From contig JAJCXZ010000077.1 in assembly GCA_029263175.1 (NCBI GenBank), forward strand, positions 62,001 through 126,000: a DNA stretch of 64,000 bases. Direction: 5' to 3'. Within the stretch, counting starts at the first letter, position 1, and every line of letters starts with the position of its first letter. The translations under genes and the position numbers were made by a program. The notes under the pieces were generated by a model. It made no database searches, was not told where the DNA came from, and worked only from the letters and a program-made list of their open reading frames with translations. Origin of the DNA: Acidimicrobiales bacterium (GTDB taxonomy: Bacteria > Actinomycetota > Acidimicrobiia > Acidimicrobiales > Aldehydirespiratoraceae). Positions 31,677-40,504 of this stretch are shown here, piece by piece.

Positions 31677-32105
31677 TCAGGAAACCTGGAACAGCTCGTC
31701 GTCGCTGGCACATGCCACCGGGCGGTCATCGGCGATATCTCGGAGGAGATCGACGACCGCCCGACGACGACGCGCGTCCAGTCCGGCTGTGGGGTCGATG
31801 AGGTAGAGCGCATCGAACGGCCGGGTCAGGGTGATGAGCAGGCCGCAGAGTTGGCGTTCGCCCCGGCTCATCGGCCGGGGGACCCGGTCGAGCAGCGCCT
31901 CGCAGTCGAAGACGTCGATGGCGAAGTCGGTGAGTGCGGTGGGTCCGTCGAGTCCCTGCGCTCGCGCCGCGTCGATCATCTGGGTGGCAAGTGTCGTGTC
32001 GTCGTCCATCTCGGGTGGGCTGGCCAGGTAGCCCCCGGACGGACCGTGCTCTTCGGCGCGGCGCACGATGTCGGCCGCCTCGGAGCTGGCAACGAGTTCG
32101 AACAC
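31677..32105 (-). CDS. Truncated ABC ATPase-like protein lacking the P-loop
   Basis: 142 residues. The C-terminal half is clearly from an ABC cassette: signature-like PMSRGERQLCGLL, Walker B-like ALYLIDPTAGLDARRRRAVV, then a final strand (PVACASDDELF) where the switch region would lie. The Walker A lysine region is missing; the N-terminus has only EEHGPSGGYLASPPEMD, which may be a remnant. In the Walker B segment the DE pair is reduced to a single Asp (LIDPTAGLD). ATP hydrolysis is unlikely. It is either a decayed gene or a non-catalytic regulator. It stands alone between coxM and a divergent M24-like gene. Confidence 0.6.
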   Translation of the reverse strand: MFELVASSEAADIVRRAEEHGPSGGYLASPPEMDDDTTLATQMIDAARAQGLDGPTALTDFAIDVFDCEALLDRVPRPMSRGERQLCGLLITLTRPFDALYLIDPTAGLDARRRRAVVDLLRDIADDRPVACASDDELFQVS

Positions 32106-32157
32106 CCCCGCAGTATCACCGGAAATCCGATGACAGTGGGTGTGGCATGATCCCGGG

Positions 32158-33309
32158 ATGCCGATTCATTTCTCGATCGAGGAGATGGCGGAGCGTCGTG
32201 AACGTGCCGCCTCGGCGATCGGTTCTGCGGAGCTCGATGCGCTTCTGGTCTTCAAACAGGAGTCGATGTACTGGTTGACGGGCTACGACACGTTCGGCTT
32301 CGCGGCGTTCCAGTGCATGGTGGCCACGGCCGACGGTCGTGTCGTCCTCTTGACCCGTGCCCCCGACCGGGGCACGGCGCTCTACACGTCGAATGTCGAC
32401 GACCTCCGCGTGTGGACCGATGTCGAGGGGATGAACCCCGCCTCCGACCTCCGTGCGCTGCTCGCCGACCTCGGCCTCGGTGGCGGACGGGTAGGGATCG
32501 AGCTCGACAGCTATGGGTTGAAGGCATCGAATTGGCGGGCGCTGGAGGCACAGCTCGATGGGTTTGTGGGCTGGGAGGATCGTTCAGAGCTGGTGCAGGA
32601 GCTGCGGCGCACCAAGAGCCCCCGGGAGATCGAGTACCACCGGCGGGCGGCAGAGCTCGCCGATGATGCGTGGGACGCTGCGGTCGCGGAAACGCGAGCC
32701 GGCGCGTTCGAAGGTGACATCCTGGCCGAAATGCAAGGGGCAGTGTTCCGCGGTGGGGGCGACTATGCCGGCAACGAGATCATCATCGGTTCGGGCAACG
32801 GTGCGCTCATGGTGCGCTCCACGGCGGGCCGCCGCTCGCTCGACCCCAACGATCAGCTCACGCTCGAGTTCTGTGGTGTGCAGCGTCGCTACCACGCAGC
32901 GATGATGCGCACGATCCTCGTTGGTGATCCGCAGCCAGGGCAGGTGGCGATGCACGCGGCGTGCGAGGAGGCGTTGACGGCCGGTGAGGACGCCATCGCG
33001 CCGGGCGCGGCGATGGGCACCGTCTTCGATGCCCACGCCGAGGTGCTCGATGATGCGGGGTTCGGCAAGCACCGGCTCAACGCATGCGGCTACGGCATGG
33101 GCGCTGTTTATGCGCCGATCTGGGTCGACTGGCCGATGCTGTATCACGGCAACCCGCTGACGTTTGCGCCGAACCAGGTGTACTTCCTCCACATGATCCT
33201 GTTGAACTTCGATGACCAGGTGGCGATGACGCTCGGCCATTCGGTCCTGGTCACCGAGACCGGCGTTGAACGTCTCAGTCGTTCCTCACTCGAGCTTGTT
33301 GTTCGGTGA
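32158..33309 (+). CDS. Pita-bread (M24/creatinase-type) hydrolase without metal ligands
   Basis: 383 residues: an N-terminal creatinase domain (MAERRERAASAIGSAELDAL, YWLTGYDTFGF) and a C-terminal pita-bread domain. The five metal ligands of aminopeptidase P/prolidase (D, D, H, E, E) are not conserved. The first Asp region reads LTLEFCGVQRRYHAAMMRT and the HGxGH region reads RLNACGYGMGAVYAPIWVD. This places it with the non-metal members, creatinase and ectoine hydrolase (DoeA/EutD). Those enzymes cleave amidino or cyclic amidine substrates. The start at 32158 gives the first domain at its usual position. It is followed, with overlap, by an EutA-like protein and a hydantoinase. Confidence 0.72.
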   Translation: MPIHFSIEEMAERRERAASAIGSAELDALLVFKQESMYWLTGYDTFGFAAFQCMVATADGRVVLLTRAPDRGTALYTSNVDDLRVWTDVEGMNPASDLRALLADLGLGGGRVGIELDSYGLKASNWRALEAQLDGFVGWEDRSELVQELRRTKSPREIEYHRRAAELADDAWDAAVAETRAGAFEGDILAEMQGAVFRGGGDYAGNEIIIGSGNGALMVRSTAGRRSLDPNDQLTLEFCGVQRRYHAAMMRTILVGDPQPGQVAMHAACEEALTAGEDAIAPGAAMGTVFDAHAEVLDDAGFGKHRLNACGYGMGAVYAPIWVDWPMLYHGNPLTFAPNQVYFLHMILLNFDDQVAMTLGHSVLVTETGVERLSRSSLELVVR

Positions 33310-34052
33310 CCATGCGCGACGGGATCGTGTTCGACACCGGCAAACATTCGCGGGCCAAGCTCGGGTTCGTGTTGCTCGCGACCGAGCAGACGATCGAAGC
33401 GGAGATGGTGCGGTGGGCCCCCGAAGGGGTGGGTGTGCATTTCACCCGTGCCGCCATTCCCGATCAGATCACGGCGGAAAACCTCGCCGCCATGGTCGAT
33501 GGGCTCGCTCCCGCGGCCGCCGTCCTCGCCCCCAACGCCGACCTCGACGTGATCTGTTACGCATGCACATCGGGCAGCGTGGTGATGGGGGAGGACGTTG
33601 TTCGAGCGGAGTTGCACCGTGGCTCCAACGCCGTGCACGCCACCACGCTCGTGTCGGGCGTTTTTGCCGGGCTGGAGGCAGTCGGAGCGACGCGCGTGGT
33701 GGTCGCCACGCCGTATCTCGACGAGGTCAACAGGATCGAGGCCGACTACATGGTCGAACGAGGCTACGACGTCCTCGACATCCAGGGCCTCAACATCACC
33801 AACGACTCCGACATGGTGCGCGTCTCGCCGTCCTACATCCGTGACTTTGCAATCAGCCTCGATCGACCGGATGCGGATGCGATCTTCGTGAGCTGTGGGG
33901 CGCTGCGCACAATCGAAGTGATCGACGAGATCGAAGCGGCAACCGGCAAGCCCTGCGTCGCGAGCAATCAGGCGATGCTGTGGCACTGTCTGCGGCTTGC
34001 CGGTATCGACGATGCCATTGCGGGGATGGGAAGGCTGACGCGTGAGCACTGA
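33306..34052 (+). CDS. Maleate isomerase/arylmalonate decarboxylase-family protein (EutA-like)
   Basis: 248 residues of the Asp/Glu racemase superfamily. The two half-sites each keep a cysteine: DVICYACTSGSVVMG (first) and AIFVSCGALRTIEVI (second). Two cysteines fit maleate cis-trans isomerase or a racemase rather than arylmalonate decarboxylase, which has only the second. EutA proteins of ectoine catabolic clusters belong here and sit next to an M24-type hydrolase, as in this window. The start overlaps the hydrolase stop by 4 bases and the end overlaps the hydantoinase start by 11. The three genes are clearly one operon. Confidence 0.75.
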   Translation: MTMRDGIVFDTGKHSRAKLGFVLLATEQTIEAEMVRWAPEGVGVHFTRAAIPDQITAENLAAMVDGLAPAAAVLAPNADLDVICYACTSGSVVMGEDVVRAELHRGSNAVHATTLVSGVFAGLEAVGATRVVVATPYLDEVNRIEADYMVERGYDVLDIQGLNITNDSDMVRVSPSYIRDFAISLDRPDADAIFVSCGALRTIEVIDEIEAATGKPCVASNQAMLWHCLRLAGIDDAIAGMGRLTREH

Positions 34053-37000
34053 ATCGACCACTGCCGGTTGGCAGTTCTGGATCGACCGGGGCGGCACGTT
34101 CACCGATGTGGTGGCGCGGCGGCCTGACGGAGTCACCGTCACCCACAAGCTCCTGTCGGAGAACCCCCGCCGCTATCCCGATGCGGCGATCCAGGGCATG
34201 CGCGATCTGCTCGATGTGGCCGACGGTGATCCGCTGCCGACGGCGGAGATCGAGTCGGTGAAGATGGGAACCACCGTCGCCACCAACGCCCTGCTCGAAC
34301 GTGAGGGTGAGCCCACGGTGCTCGTCACCACCAAGGGTTTCGCGGATGCGCTTCGCATCGGCTACCAGGCTCGCCCCGACATCTTCGCCATCGACATCGT
34401 GCTGCCGGAGATGCTCTACCGCCACGTGATCGAGGCCGACGAGCGCATGGATGCCAACGGCGACGTGCTCCTGTCGCTCGATGAGGACGATGCCCGTGCC
34501 GCGTTGGTCGCCGCCCGCGAGCGAGGCTTCGACGCGGTGGCGATCTGCTTGCTCCATGGCTATCGCTACACCGAGCACGAGCGCCGACTCGGCGAGATAG
34601 CCCGCTCCCTCGGGTTCAGCCAGGTCTCGGTGAGCCATGAGGTCAGCCCTCTCATGAAGATGGTGAGCCGCGGCGACACCACTGTGGTCGACGCCTACCT
34701 TTCGCCGATCCTGCGGCGCTACGTCGACCAGGTGGACGAGCGACTGCGGCCCGATGGTGTGGGACCGCGTCTGATGTTCATGCAGTCCAACGGCGGTCTG
34801 ACGGACGCCCGCCGCTTCCAGGGCAAGGATGCGCTCCTGTCGGGCCCGGCCGGTGGTGTGGTCGGGATGGTCCGCACTGCAGAGGCAGCCGGGTTCGATC
34901 AGTTGATCGGGTTCGACATGGGCGGCACATCCACCGATGTCTCCCACTACGCCGGTGAGCTCGAGCGCACCTACGAGTCCGAGGTGGCAGGAGTGCGGGT
35001 GCGAGCCCCGATGATCCACATCCACACCGTTGCCGCCGGCGGTGGATCGATTCTGCACTTCGATGGCAGCCGAATGCGGGTCGGTCCCGATTCCGCCGGC
35101 GCCGATCCGGGCCCGGCCGCATACGGCAACAACGGTCCGCTGACGATCACGGACTGCAATGTCGTTCTCGGCAAGCTGCGACCTGAGTACTTCCCGAGTG
35201 TGTTCGGCCCGAACGGCGACCGACCGCTCGACGCGGCGATCGTCGGCGAACGGTTCGACGCCATGGTCGCCGAGATCGCGAAGGCCACTGGCCAGGAGGC
35301 CGGCGTCGGTGAGGTGGCCGAGGGGTTTCTCGCCATCGCCGTCGACAACATGGCCAATGCGATCAAGAAGATCTCCGTGCAGCGCGGCTACGACGTCACC
35401 AGCTACACCCTGGTCTGCTTTGGTGGTGCCGGTGGCCAGCACGCCTGCCTGGTTGCTGATCGACTCGGTATCGAGCGGGTGCACATCCATCCCCACGCCG
35501 GTGTCTTGTCGGCGCTCGGCATCGGCCTCGCCGACGTGCGCCATGTGAACGAGAGCGCGGTCGAGGCCGAGCTCGGAGTCGAGTCGCTCGAGCAGCTGGC
35601 GTCTCGATGGGCGTCGCTGGAGGTCGACGGACGAGCGGTGGTTGCCGATCAGGGCGTGGCCGACAGCAGCATTTCGGTCGTGCGCCGGTTGGCCTTGCGT
35701 TATGCCGGATCGGACACGGCGTTGATGGTGCACGCGGGAGAATTCGCCGACGTGGTCTCCGGCTTCGAAGGTGTGCACCGCTCGCGTTTCGGGTTCATCT
35801 CGCCCGACAAGGTGCTGATCATCGAAGCCATGCAGGTCGAGGTGATCGGGGTCTCGGATGCGGTGGTAGACGCTGCGGCTCCGCCTACAGGCGCCACCGA
35901 GGTTCGTGCCGTGCACTCGACCACGATGGCGGGCGAGGAGCGCTCGACGCCGTTCATCGAGCGGGCGACATTGGCCGTCGACGAGGTCGTCCGCGGGCCG
36001 GCGGTGCTCGTCGAGTCGACGGCCACGACGGTGGTCGAACCGGGGTGGGCGGCCACGGCGACGGCCAATGGCGATCTCGTTCTCGAACGGGTGGACGCTC
36101 TGCCGTCTGTCACCGCGGTCGGCACGTCGGTCGACCCGGTGCAACTGGAGATCTTCAACAACCTGTTCATGAACGTGGCCGAGCAGATGGGTGTGGTGCT
36201 CGAGAACACGGCGGCATCGGTCAACATCAAGGAGCGCCTCGACTTCTCGTGTGCAGTCTTCGACCCCGAGGGCGAGCTCATCGCAAACGCGCCCCACATG
36301 CCGGTGCACCTGGGATCGATGAGCGAGTCGATTCGCTCGATCATCCGTCAGAACCCCGTCATGGAGCCGGGCACCGTCTATGTCATGAACGCGCCCTACA
36401 ACGGCGGCACCCATCTCCCTGACATCACCGTGATCAAGCCCGTGTTCGGCCGTAGTGATGAGAACAGTCGGGGCGAGTCGGTCATCTTCTATGTGGCCTC
36501 CCGCGGTCACCACGCCGACGTCGGCGGCTCTGTTCCGGGTTCGGCCCCGGCGAACTCCACGACGGTCGACGAGGAGGGAGTGCTCCTCGACAACGTGGTG
36601 CTGGTGCGTGACGATCGATTCCTTCACGACGAGATCGACGCGCTCCTCCGCGGCGGTCGCTATCCGGCCCGCAACCCGAAGCAGAATATCGCCGATCTCC
36701 AGGCGCAGGTTGCGGCGTGTGAGAAGGGCACGTCCGAGCTGCGGCGGGTGATCGCCCACTACGGACTCGACGTCGTGCATGCCTACATGGGCCATGTGAA
36801 GGACAATGCCGAGGAGTCGGTGCGGCGGGTGATCGGCGCGCTCTCGGACTCGTCGTTCACCTACGCCATGGACGATGGCCATCAGGTCAGCGTCACGATC
36901 TCGGTCGACCATGAGGACCGCTCGGCACGAATCGACTTCACGGGTTCGAGCGACACCCACCCCGGGAACTTCAACGCGCCATCGGCGATCGCCCATGCCG

Positions 37001-37686
37001 CTGTGCTCTATGTGTTCCGCTGCATGGTCGACGACGACATCCCGCTCAACGCCGGGTGCATGGTGCCGCTCGAGCTCGTTCTGCCTGAGGAGTCGATCAT
37101 CAACCCGAGCTACCCGGCCGCGGTGATCGCCGGCAACGTGGAGACGAGCCAGCTGGTGGTCGACACGTTGTTCGGTGCGTTGGGGGTGATGGCCGCCGCT
37201 CAGGGCTCGATGAACAACTTCATCTGGGGCAACGACGTCCACCAGAACTACGAGACCATCTGCGGCGGCTCGGGCGCGACCCCCAACGCCGACGGCTGCA
37301 GCGCTGTGCACACGCACATGACGAACGCACGGTTGACCGATCCCGAGGTGCTCGAGTGGCGCTATCCGGTCCGGCTCGAGACTTTCCACGTACGCCACGG
37401 CTCAGGCGGCACGGGTCGGCATCGGGGTGGCGACGGCGTCGTGCGGCGGGTCCGCTTCGACGAGTCGATGGAGGTCAACATCTTGTCGGGTCATCGTCGG
37501 GTGCAGCCCTACGGCATGGCCGGGGGTGAGCCCGGCATGGTTGGGATCAACCGTGTGATCCGCGCTGATGGAGCGGTAACGGTGCTCGGCGGCACCGATC
37601 GCACCACGGTCGAACCGGGCGATTGCATCGAGATCGAGACGCCCGGTGGCGGCGGCTGGGGGAGTGCCGGGGATACTGGGGCATGA
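34042..37686 (+). CDS. Fused HyuA-HyuB ATP-dependent hydantoinase/5-oxoprolinase
   Basis: 1214 residues, the full 5-oxoprolinase layout. The HyuA half (about residues 1-690) has the actin-fold nucleotide motifs WIDRGGTFTDVVARRPDG, MFMQSNGGL, GPAGGVVGMV and IGFDMGGTSTDVSHYAG. The HyuB half runs from DPVQLEIFNNLFMNVAEQMG through HMPVHLGSMSES and NAPYNGGTHLPDITVI. It ends in GGGGWG, typical of the family. The enzyme opens 5-oxoproline, hydantoin or N-methylhydantoin rings at the cost of ATP. Start GTG at 34042. Fusion of the two subunits is the eukaryote-like form, while many bacteria keep them separate. Confidence 0.9.
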   Translation: MSTESTTAGWQFWIDRGGTFTDVVARRPDGVTVTHKLLSENPRRYPDAAIQGMRDLLDVADGDPLPTAEIESVKMGTTVATNALLEREGEPTVLVTTKGFADALRIGYQARPDIFAIDIVLPEMLYRHVIEADERMDANGDVLLSLDEDDARAALVAARERGFDAVAICLLHGYRYTEHERRLGEIARSLGFSQVSVSHEVSPLMKMVSRGDTTVVDAYLSPILRRYVDQVDERLRPDGVGPRLMFMQSNGGLTDARRFQGKDALLSGPAGGVVGMVRTAEAAGFDQLIGFDMGGTSTDVSHYAGELERTYESEVAGVRVRAPMIHIHTVAAGGGSILHFDGSRMRVGPDSAGADPGPAAYGNNGPLTITDCNVVLGKLRPEYFPSVFGPNGDRPLDAAIVGERFDAMVAEIAKATGQEAGVGEVAEGFLAIAVDNMANAIKKISVQRGYDVTSYTLVCFGGAGGQHACLVADRLGIERVHIHPHAGVLSALGIGLADVRHVNESAVEAELGVESLEQLASRWASLEVDGRAVVADQGVADSSISVVRRLALRYAGSDTALMVHAGEFADVVSGFEGVHRSRFGFISPDKVLIIEAMQVEVIGVSDAVVDAAAPPTGATEVRAVHSTTMAGEERSTPFIERATLAVDEVVRGPAVLVESTATTVVEPGWAATATANGDLVLERVDALPSVTAVGTSVDPVQLEIFNNLFMNVAEQMGVVLENTAASVNIKERLDFSCAVFDPEGELIANAPHMPVHLGSMSESIRSIIRQNPVMEPGTVYVMNAPYNGGTHLPDITVIKPVFGRSDENSRGESVIFYVASRGHHADVGGSVPGSAPANSTTVDEEGVLLDNVVLVRDDRFLHDEIDALLRGGRYPARNPKQNIADLQAQVAACEKGTSELRRVIAHYGLDVVHAYMGHVKDNAEESVRRVIGALSDSSFTYAMDDGHQVSVTISVDHEDRSARIDFTGSSDTHPGNFNAPSAIAHAAVLYVFRCMVDDDIPLNAGCMVPLELVLPEESIINPSYPAAVIAGNVETSQLVVDTLFGALGVMAAAQGSMNNFIWGNDVHQNYETICGGSGATPNADGCSAVHTHMTNARLTDPEVLEWRYPVRLETFHVRHGSGGTGRHRGGDGVVRRVRFDESMEVNILSGHRRVQPYGMAGGEPGMVGINRVIRADGAVTVLGGTDRTTVEPGDCIEIETPGGGGWGSAGDTGA

Positions 37687-37955
37687 CTGAACTCCCCGAA
37701 GGCCTGGTGAAAGGACGGCGGACACCGACCTTCACGGTCGACACTGTCCCGTTGGCACTCACCAAGGCGCACCTCACCGCGGCGTGGGCGGTGGTCGAGG
37801 TCGAGGCCGGGTCGCTTGAGTTCGTGGATGAGGCAACCGGTGACCGCTTTGTGCTCGAGTCCGGGGCCCGTCACGTGATCGTGCCCGGCCAACGACATCA
37901 TGTGGAGCCTGACGACGCCGCCGCATTCGCAGTTCAGTTCTGGGACGAGGAGTGA
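37683..37955 (+). CDS. DUF1971 small cupin-like protein
   Basis: 90 residues. MTELPEGLVKGRRTPTFTVD and the AHLTAAWAVVEVEAGSLEFV segment match the DUF1971 pattern, a small beta barrel also found fused to or near tellurite-resistance methyltransferases. A central histidine (PGQRHHVEP) could bind metal. Its ATG lies in the last codons of the hydantoinase gene, so it is the end of that operon. It overlaps the convergent DUF808 gene by 22 bases. No function is established; a metabolite-sensing role is possible. Confidence 0.68.
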   Translation: MTELPEGLVKGRRTPTFTVDTVPLALTKAHLTAAWAVVEVEAGSLEFVDEATGDRFVLESGARHVIVPGQRHHVEPDDAAAFAVQFWDEE

Positions 37956-38875
37956 CCTACGTAGACGACACCCATCACGATGATGCCCCAGGCCAGCCCG
38001 ACGACGGCGGAAATGGCGGTGTTGACCAGCCACGCGAGCACACCGCCGATGTTCGCGACGTCGTCGACCAGGTGCTCGGCGTCGTGCACGACCGAGTAGG
38101 GCCAGTGCCATCCGAGCTCTTCGGAGCCGACGAGCAGGATGTGGCCACCGACCCACAGCATTGCGGCGGTGCCGATGATCGTGAGCCAGACCAGCACCTT
38201 CGGCATGCCGGTGACGAGCATCCGTCCGATCTTCTGCGATGAGGGGGAGGTGCGTTCGGCCATCGAAAGGCCGATGTCGTCCATCTTCACGATGAGCGCC
38301 ACCATGCCGTAGACCACGACCGTGATGAAGACGGCGACTACGACCATGATGATCCCGCGAACGACGAATCCTTCGTCGATGACTTCCTTGAGGGAGATCA
38401 CCATGATCTCCGCAGAGAGGATGAAGTCGGTACGGATCGCGCCGGCGATGGTGGCCTCTTCGGCCTCATGTCCCTTCACGACGGCGGGCACGTCGTGATC
38501 GTGATCGTCGTGTTTGAGGGCGTGGACGATCTTGTGGGCGCCCTCGTAGCAAAGGAATGAGCCGCCGAAGATCAGAATGATCTCGACGATCGTCGGCGCG
38601 AACTCACTCAGCACCAGAGCGGCCGGAAGGATGAACAGCAGCTTGTTGCGGATGGACCCGATGGCGATCCGCTTGATGATCGGCAGCTCCCGTTTGGCTG
38701 CCAGCCCGTGCACATAGGTCGGGGTCACCGCGGTGTCGTCGATCACGACGCCCGCGGCCTTCATGCTGGCGCGGCTGGCCGCTGCGCCCACGTCATCGAC
38801 AGAGGCCGCGGCGAGTTTCGCCAACGCCGCTACGTCATCGAGCAAACCAACGAGACCGCCAGCCAAGTGCTCCAT
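37934..38875 (-). CDS. DUF808 membrane protein (YedI-like)
   Basis: 313 residues from the ATG at 38875. The opening AGGLVGLLDDVAALAKLAAASVDDV is diagnostic for DUF808, as is VIDDTAVTPTYVHG. Several membrane helices follow (LLFILPAALVLSEFAP, IIMVVVAVFITVVVYGMVAL, VLVWLTIIGTAAMLWVGG). A His/Asp-rich loop (HALKHDDHDHD) sits between helices 2 and 3 and may bind metal. The family includes E. coli YedI and has no proven role. An upstream in-frame extension crosses the HD-GYP promoter region and is rejected. It diverges from the HD-GYP gene with 85 bases between starts. Confidence 0.85.
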   Translation of the reverse strand: MEHLAGGLVGLLDDVAALAKLAAASVDDVGAAASRASMKAAGVVIDDTAVTPTYVHGLAAKRELPIIKRIAIGSIRNKLLFILPAALVLSEFAPTIVEIILIFGGSFLCYEGAHKIVHALKHDDHDHDVPAVVKGHEAEEATIAGAIRTDFILSAEIMVISLKEVIDEGFVVRGIIMVVVAVFITVVVYGMVALIVKMDDIGLSMAERTSPSSQKIGRMLVTGMPKVLVWLTIIGTAAMLWVGGHILLVGSEELGWHWPYSVVHDAEHLVDDVANIGGVLAWLVNTAISAVVGLAWGIIVMGVVYVGHSSSQN

Positions 38876-38960
38876 CCTCGCCTGGTCGAATGCCGACCCA
38901 GGGTACTCCGAACGACGAATCCATTGATCCGCTCGAACTACTGCCGACGGAACCAACGTC

Positions 38961-40445
38961 ATGACTTCCCTCGTTCGTCGGTCACTTCCGTTGACCTGCA
39001 TGCTGGTGATCCCACTTGCGCTCCTGATTCTTCTGCGCGCCCTTCCGGACGCGGACATCATGTTCTTCTCCGCCTACATCCATCTCGTTGTGGTGTCTGC
39101 GATCGCCGTATGTGCGCTCGTCGTCGCGGGGATCGCCTCGGCGACTGCGGTGCGGACCCGAAAGGCGTCGGTGGTGTGGCTCGGAATCGGCTGCCTGATC
39201 GTCGGTGTCGCCATGGTGGGCCACGGGCTCGCAACCCCGGGGGTATGGGGCCGCGGTCCCAATGTCTGGGTCGGCCGGCTTCCGTACCTCGCCATGGTGG
39301 GACTGAGCTTCGGGCTCGCGGGTGCAAGCACGGCGCCGTCCCGCCGGATCAATCAGTTGATCGCCCGGCGGCCACTAGCGGCAATCTCGGTTCCGGTTCT
39401 GCCCGCTGTCGCGCTCGTCGCCACGGTGATTCTCGACAGCGACCTTCTCTGGGGAACGGCACCGCTCGCCCATGAGGAGGTTGCCTTCGACGTGCTGGCG
39501 GTCACCGCCGGTGCCCTGTTGCTTCCGGTCATCGGTGTCCATTGGCGCCGCTGGCATCTCGGCCACGATGTCGTGCAGCTCGCTTTGGTCTTTGCTGCCT
39601 CGATGTCGATCGCGGCCATGACCTCATTCGAGCACGGTGTGTTCGCCCAACTCTCCTGGTGGGACTATCACGCCTACCTCCTGGCCGGGTTCGGCATGAC
39701 GGCGTTCGCCGTACTCGCGCGCGGCAGCCGAGCTCAGGCCGTGACCGGGGTGCTCGCCGAAACGTTCGACGATGACCCGTTCGCCGCGCTCGCATCCGGG
39801 TATCCCGAGGCGATGAAATCCATGGTTCGCGCCGTCGAGATCAAAGATGCCTACACCCATGGGCACAGTGCCCGCACAGCCCGGATGGCCGTCGAACTCG
39901 GCCAGCGGATGCAGCTCCCGCCTGACCGGCTGCGGATCATCGCTCGCGGTGCGTATCTCCACGACCTCGGCAAGATCGGTATCCCGGACGGAATCCTCAA
40001 CAAACCCGGGCGGCTCACCCCAGAGGAACGTGCGGTCATCGAGACCCATCCCCAGCTCGGGTACGAGATCGCATCGGCAGCACGTTCGCTTCGAGAAGCC
40101 CTTCCGATCATTCTCCACCATCACGAACGTTTCGATGGTGGCGGCTACCCCGCGGGGTTGTCCGGGTTCGATGTCCCGCTCGAGGCTCGCGTGGTCACCG
40201 TGGCCGACGTCTGGGATGCGCTCACGTCTCGGCGTGCCTATCGCGATCCCATGGACCCTGAGGCGGCTCTGGCCCACATCGTGGCGGGAAGTGGCACACA
40301 CTTCGACCCGGTGGTCGTCGATGCGCTCGTTGCCCATCTGCGGGACAGCGAGGGCATCACTGTGGGATCCGAAGGCATCGCGGAAGAGGCCTGGGAAGCG
40401 GCGCAGAACTGTCACGAGGTAGACCGCGAGCCTGCCCGCGTCTGA
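38961..40445 (+). CDS. Membrane-bound HD-GYP c-di-GMP phosphodiesterase
   Basis: 494 residues. About seven hydrophobic segments fill residues 8-255 and form an unclassified membrane sensor. The HD-GYP domain covers residues about 285-470. HGHSARTARMAVELG gives an early metal His, YLHDLGKIGIPD puts the HD pair at 334-335, and LHHHERFDGGGYPAGLSG carries the GYP signature. VADVWDALTSRRAYRD is the following metal-ligand helix. All metal ligands appear present, so hydrolysis of c-di-GMP is expected. No GGDEF partner is in the window. The C-terminal tail is short and acidic. Confidence 0.92.
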   Translation: MTSLVRRSLPLTCMLVIPLALLILLRALPDADIMFFSAYIHLVVVSAIAVCALVVAGIASATAVRTRKASVVWLGIGCLIVGVAMVGHGLATPGVWGRGPNVWVGRLPYLAMVGLSFGLAGASTAPSRRINQLIARRPLAAISVPVLPAVALVATVILDSDLLWGTAPLAHEEVAFDVLAVTAGALLLPVIGVHWRRWHLGHDVVQLALVFAASMSIAAMTSFEHGVFAQLSWWDYHAYLLAGFGMTAFAVLARGSRAQAVTGVLAETFDDDPFAALASGYPEAMKSMVRAVEIKDAYTHGHSARTARMAVELGQRMQLPPDRLRIIARGAYLHDLGKIGIPDGILNKPGRLTPEERAVIETHPQLGYEIASAARSLREALPIILHHHERFDGGGYPAGLSGFDVPLEARVVTVADVWDALTSRRAYRDPMDPEAALAHIVAGSGTHFDPVVVDALVAHLRDSEGITVGSEGIAEEAWEAAQNCHEVDREPARV

Positions 40446-40504
40446 ACGAGCGATCGGCTGTCTGCCGGCTGGGCCGGCCTCAGCGGGCGGACTACGTTCG
40501 AGCT

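Noticed and set aside
33853-37398. A 1181-codon open frame on the minus strand opposite the HyuA-HyuB gene
   Set aside because: It is a mirror of third-position GC bias in a very long gene. Its translation is His/Arg/Asp-rich with no domain, while the plus strand has all 5-oxoprolinase motifs.
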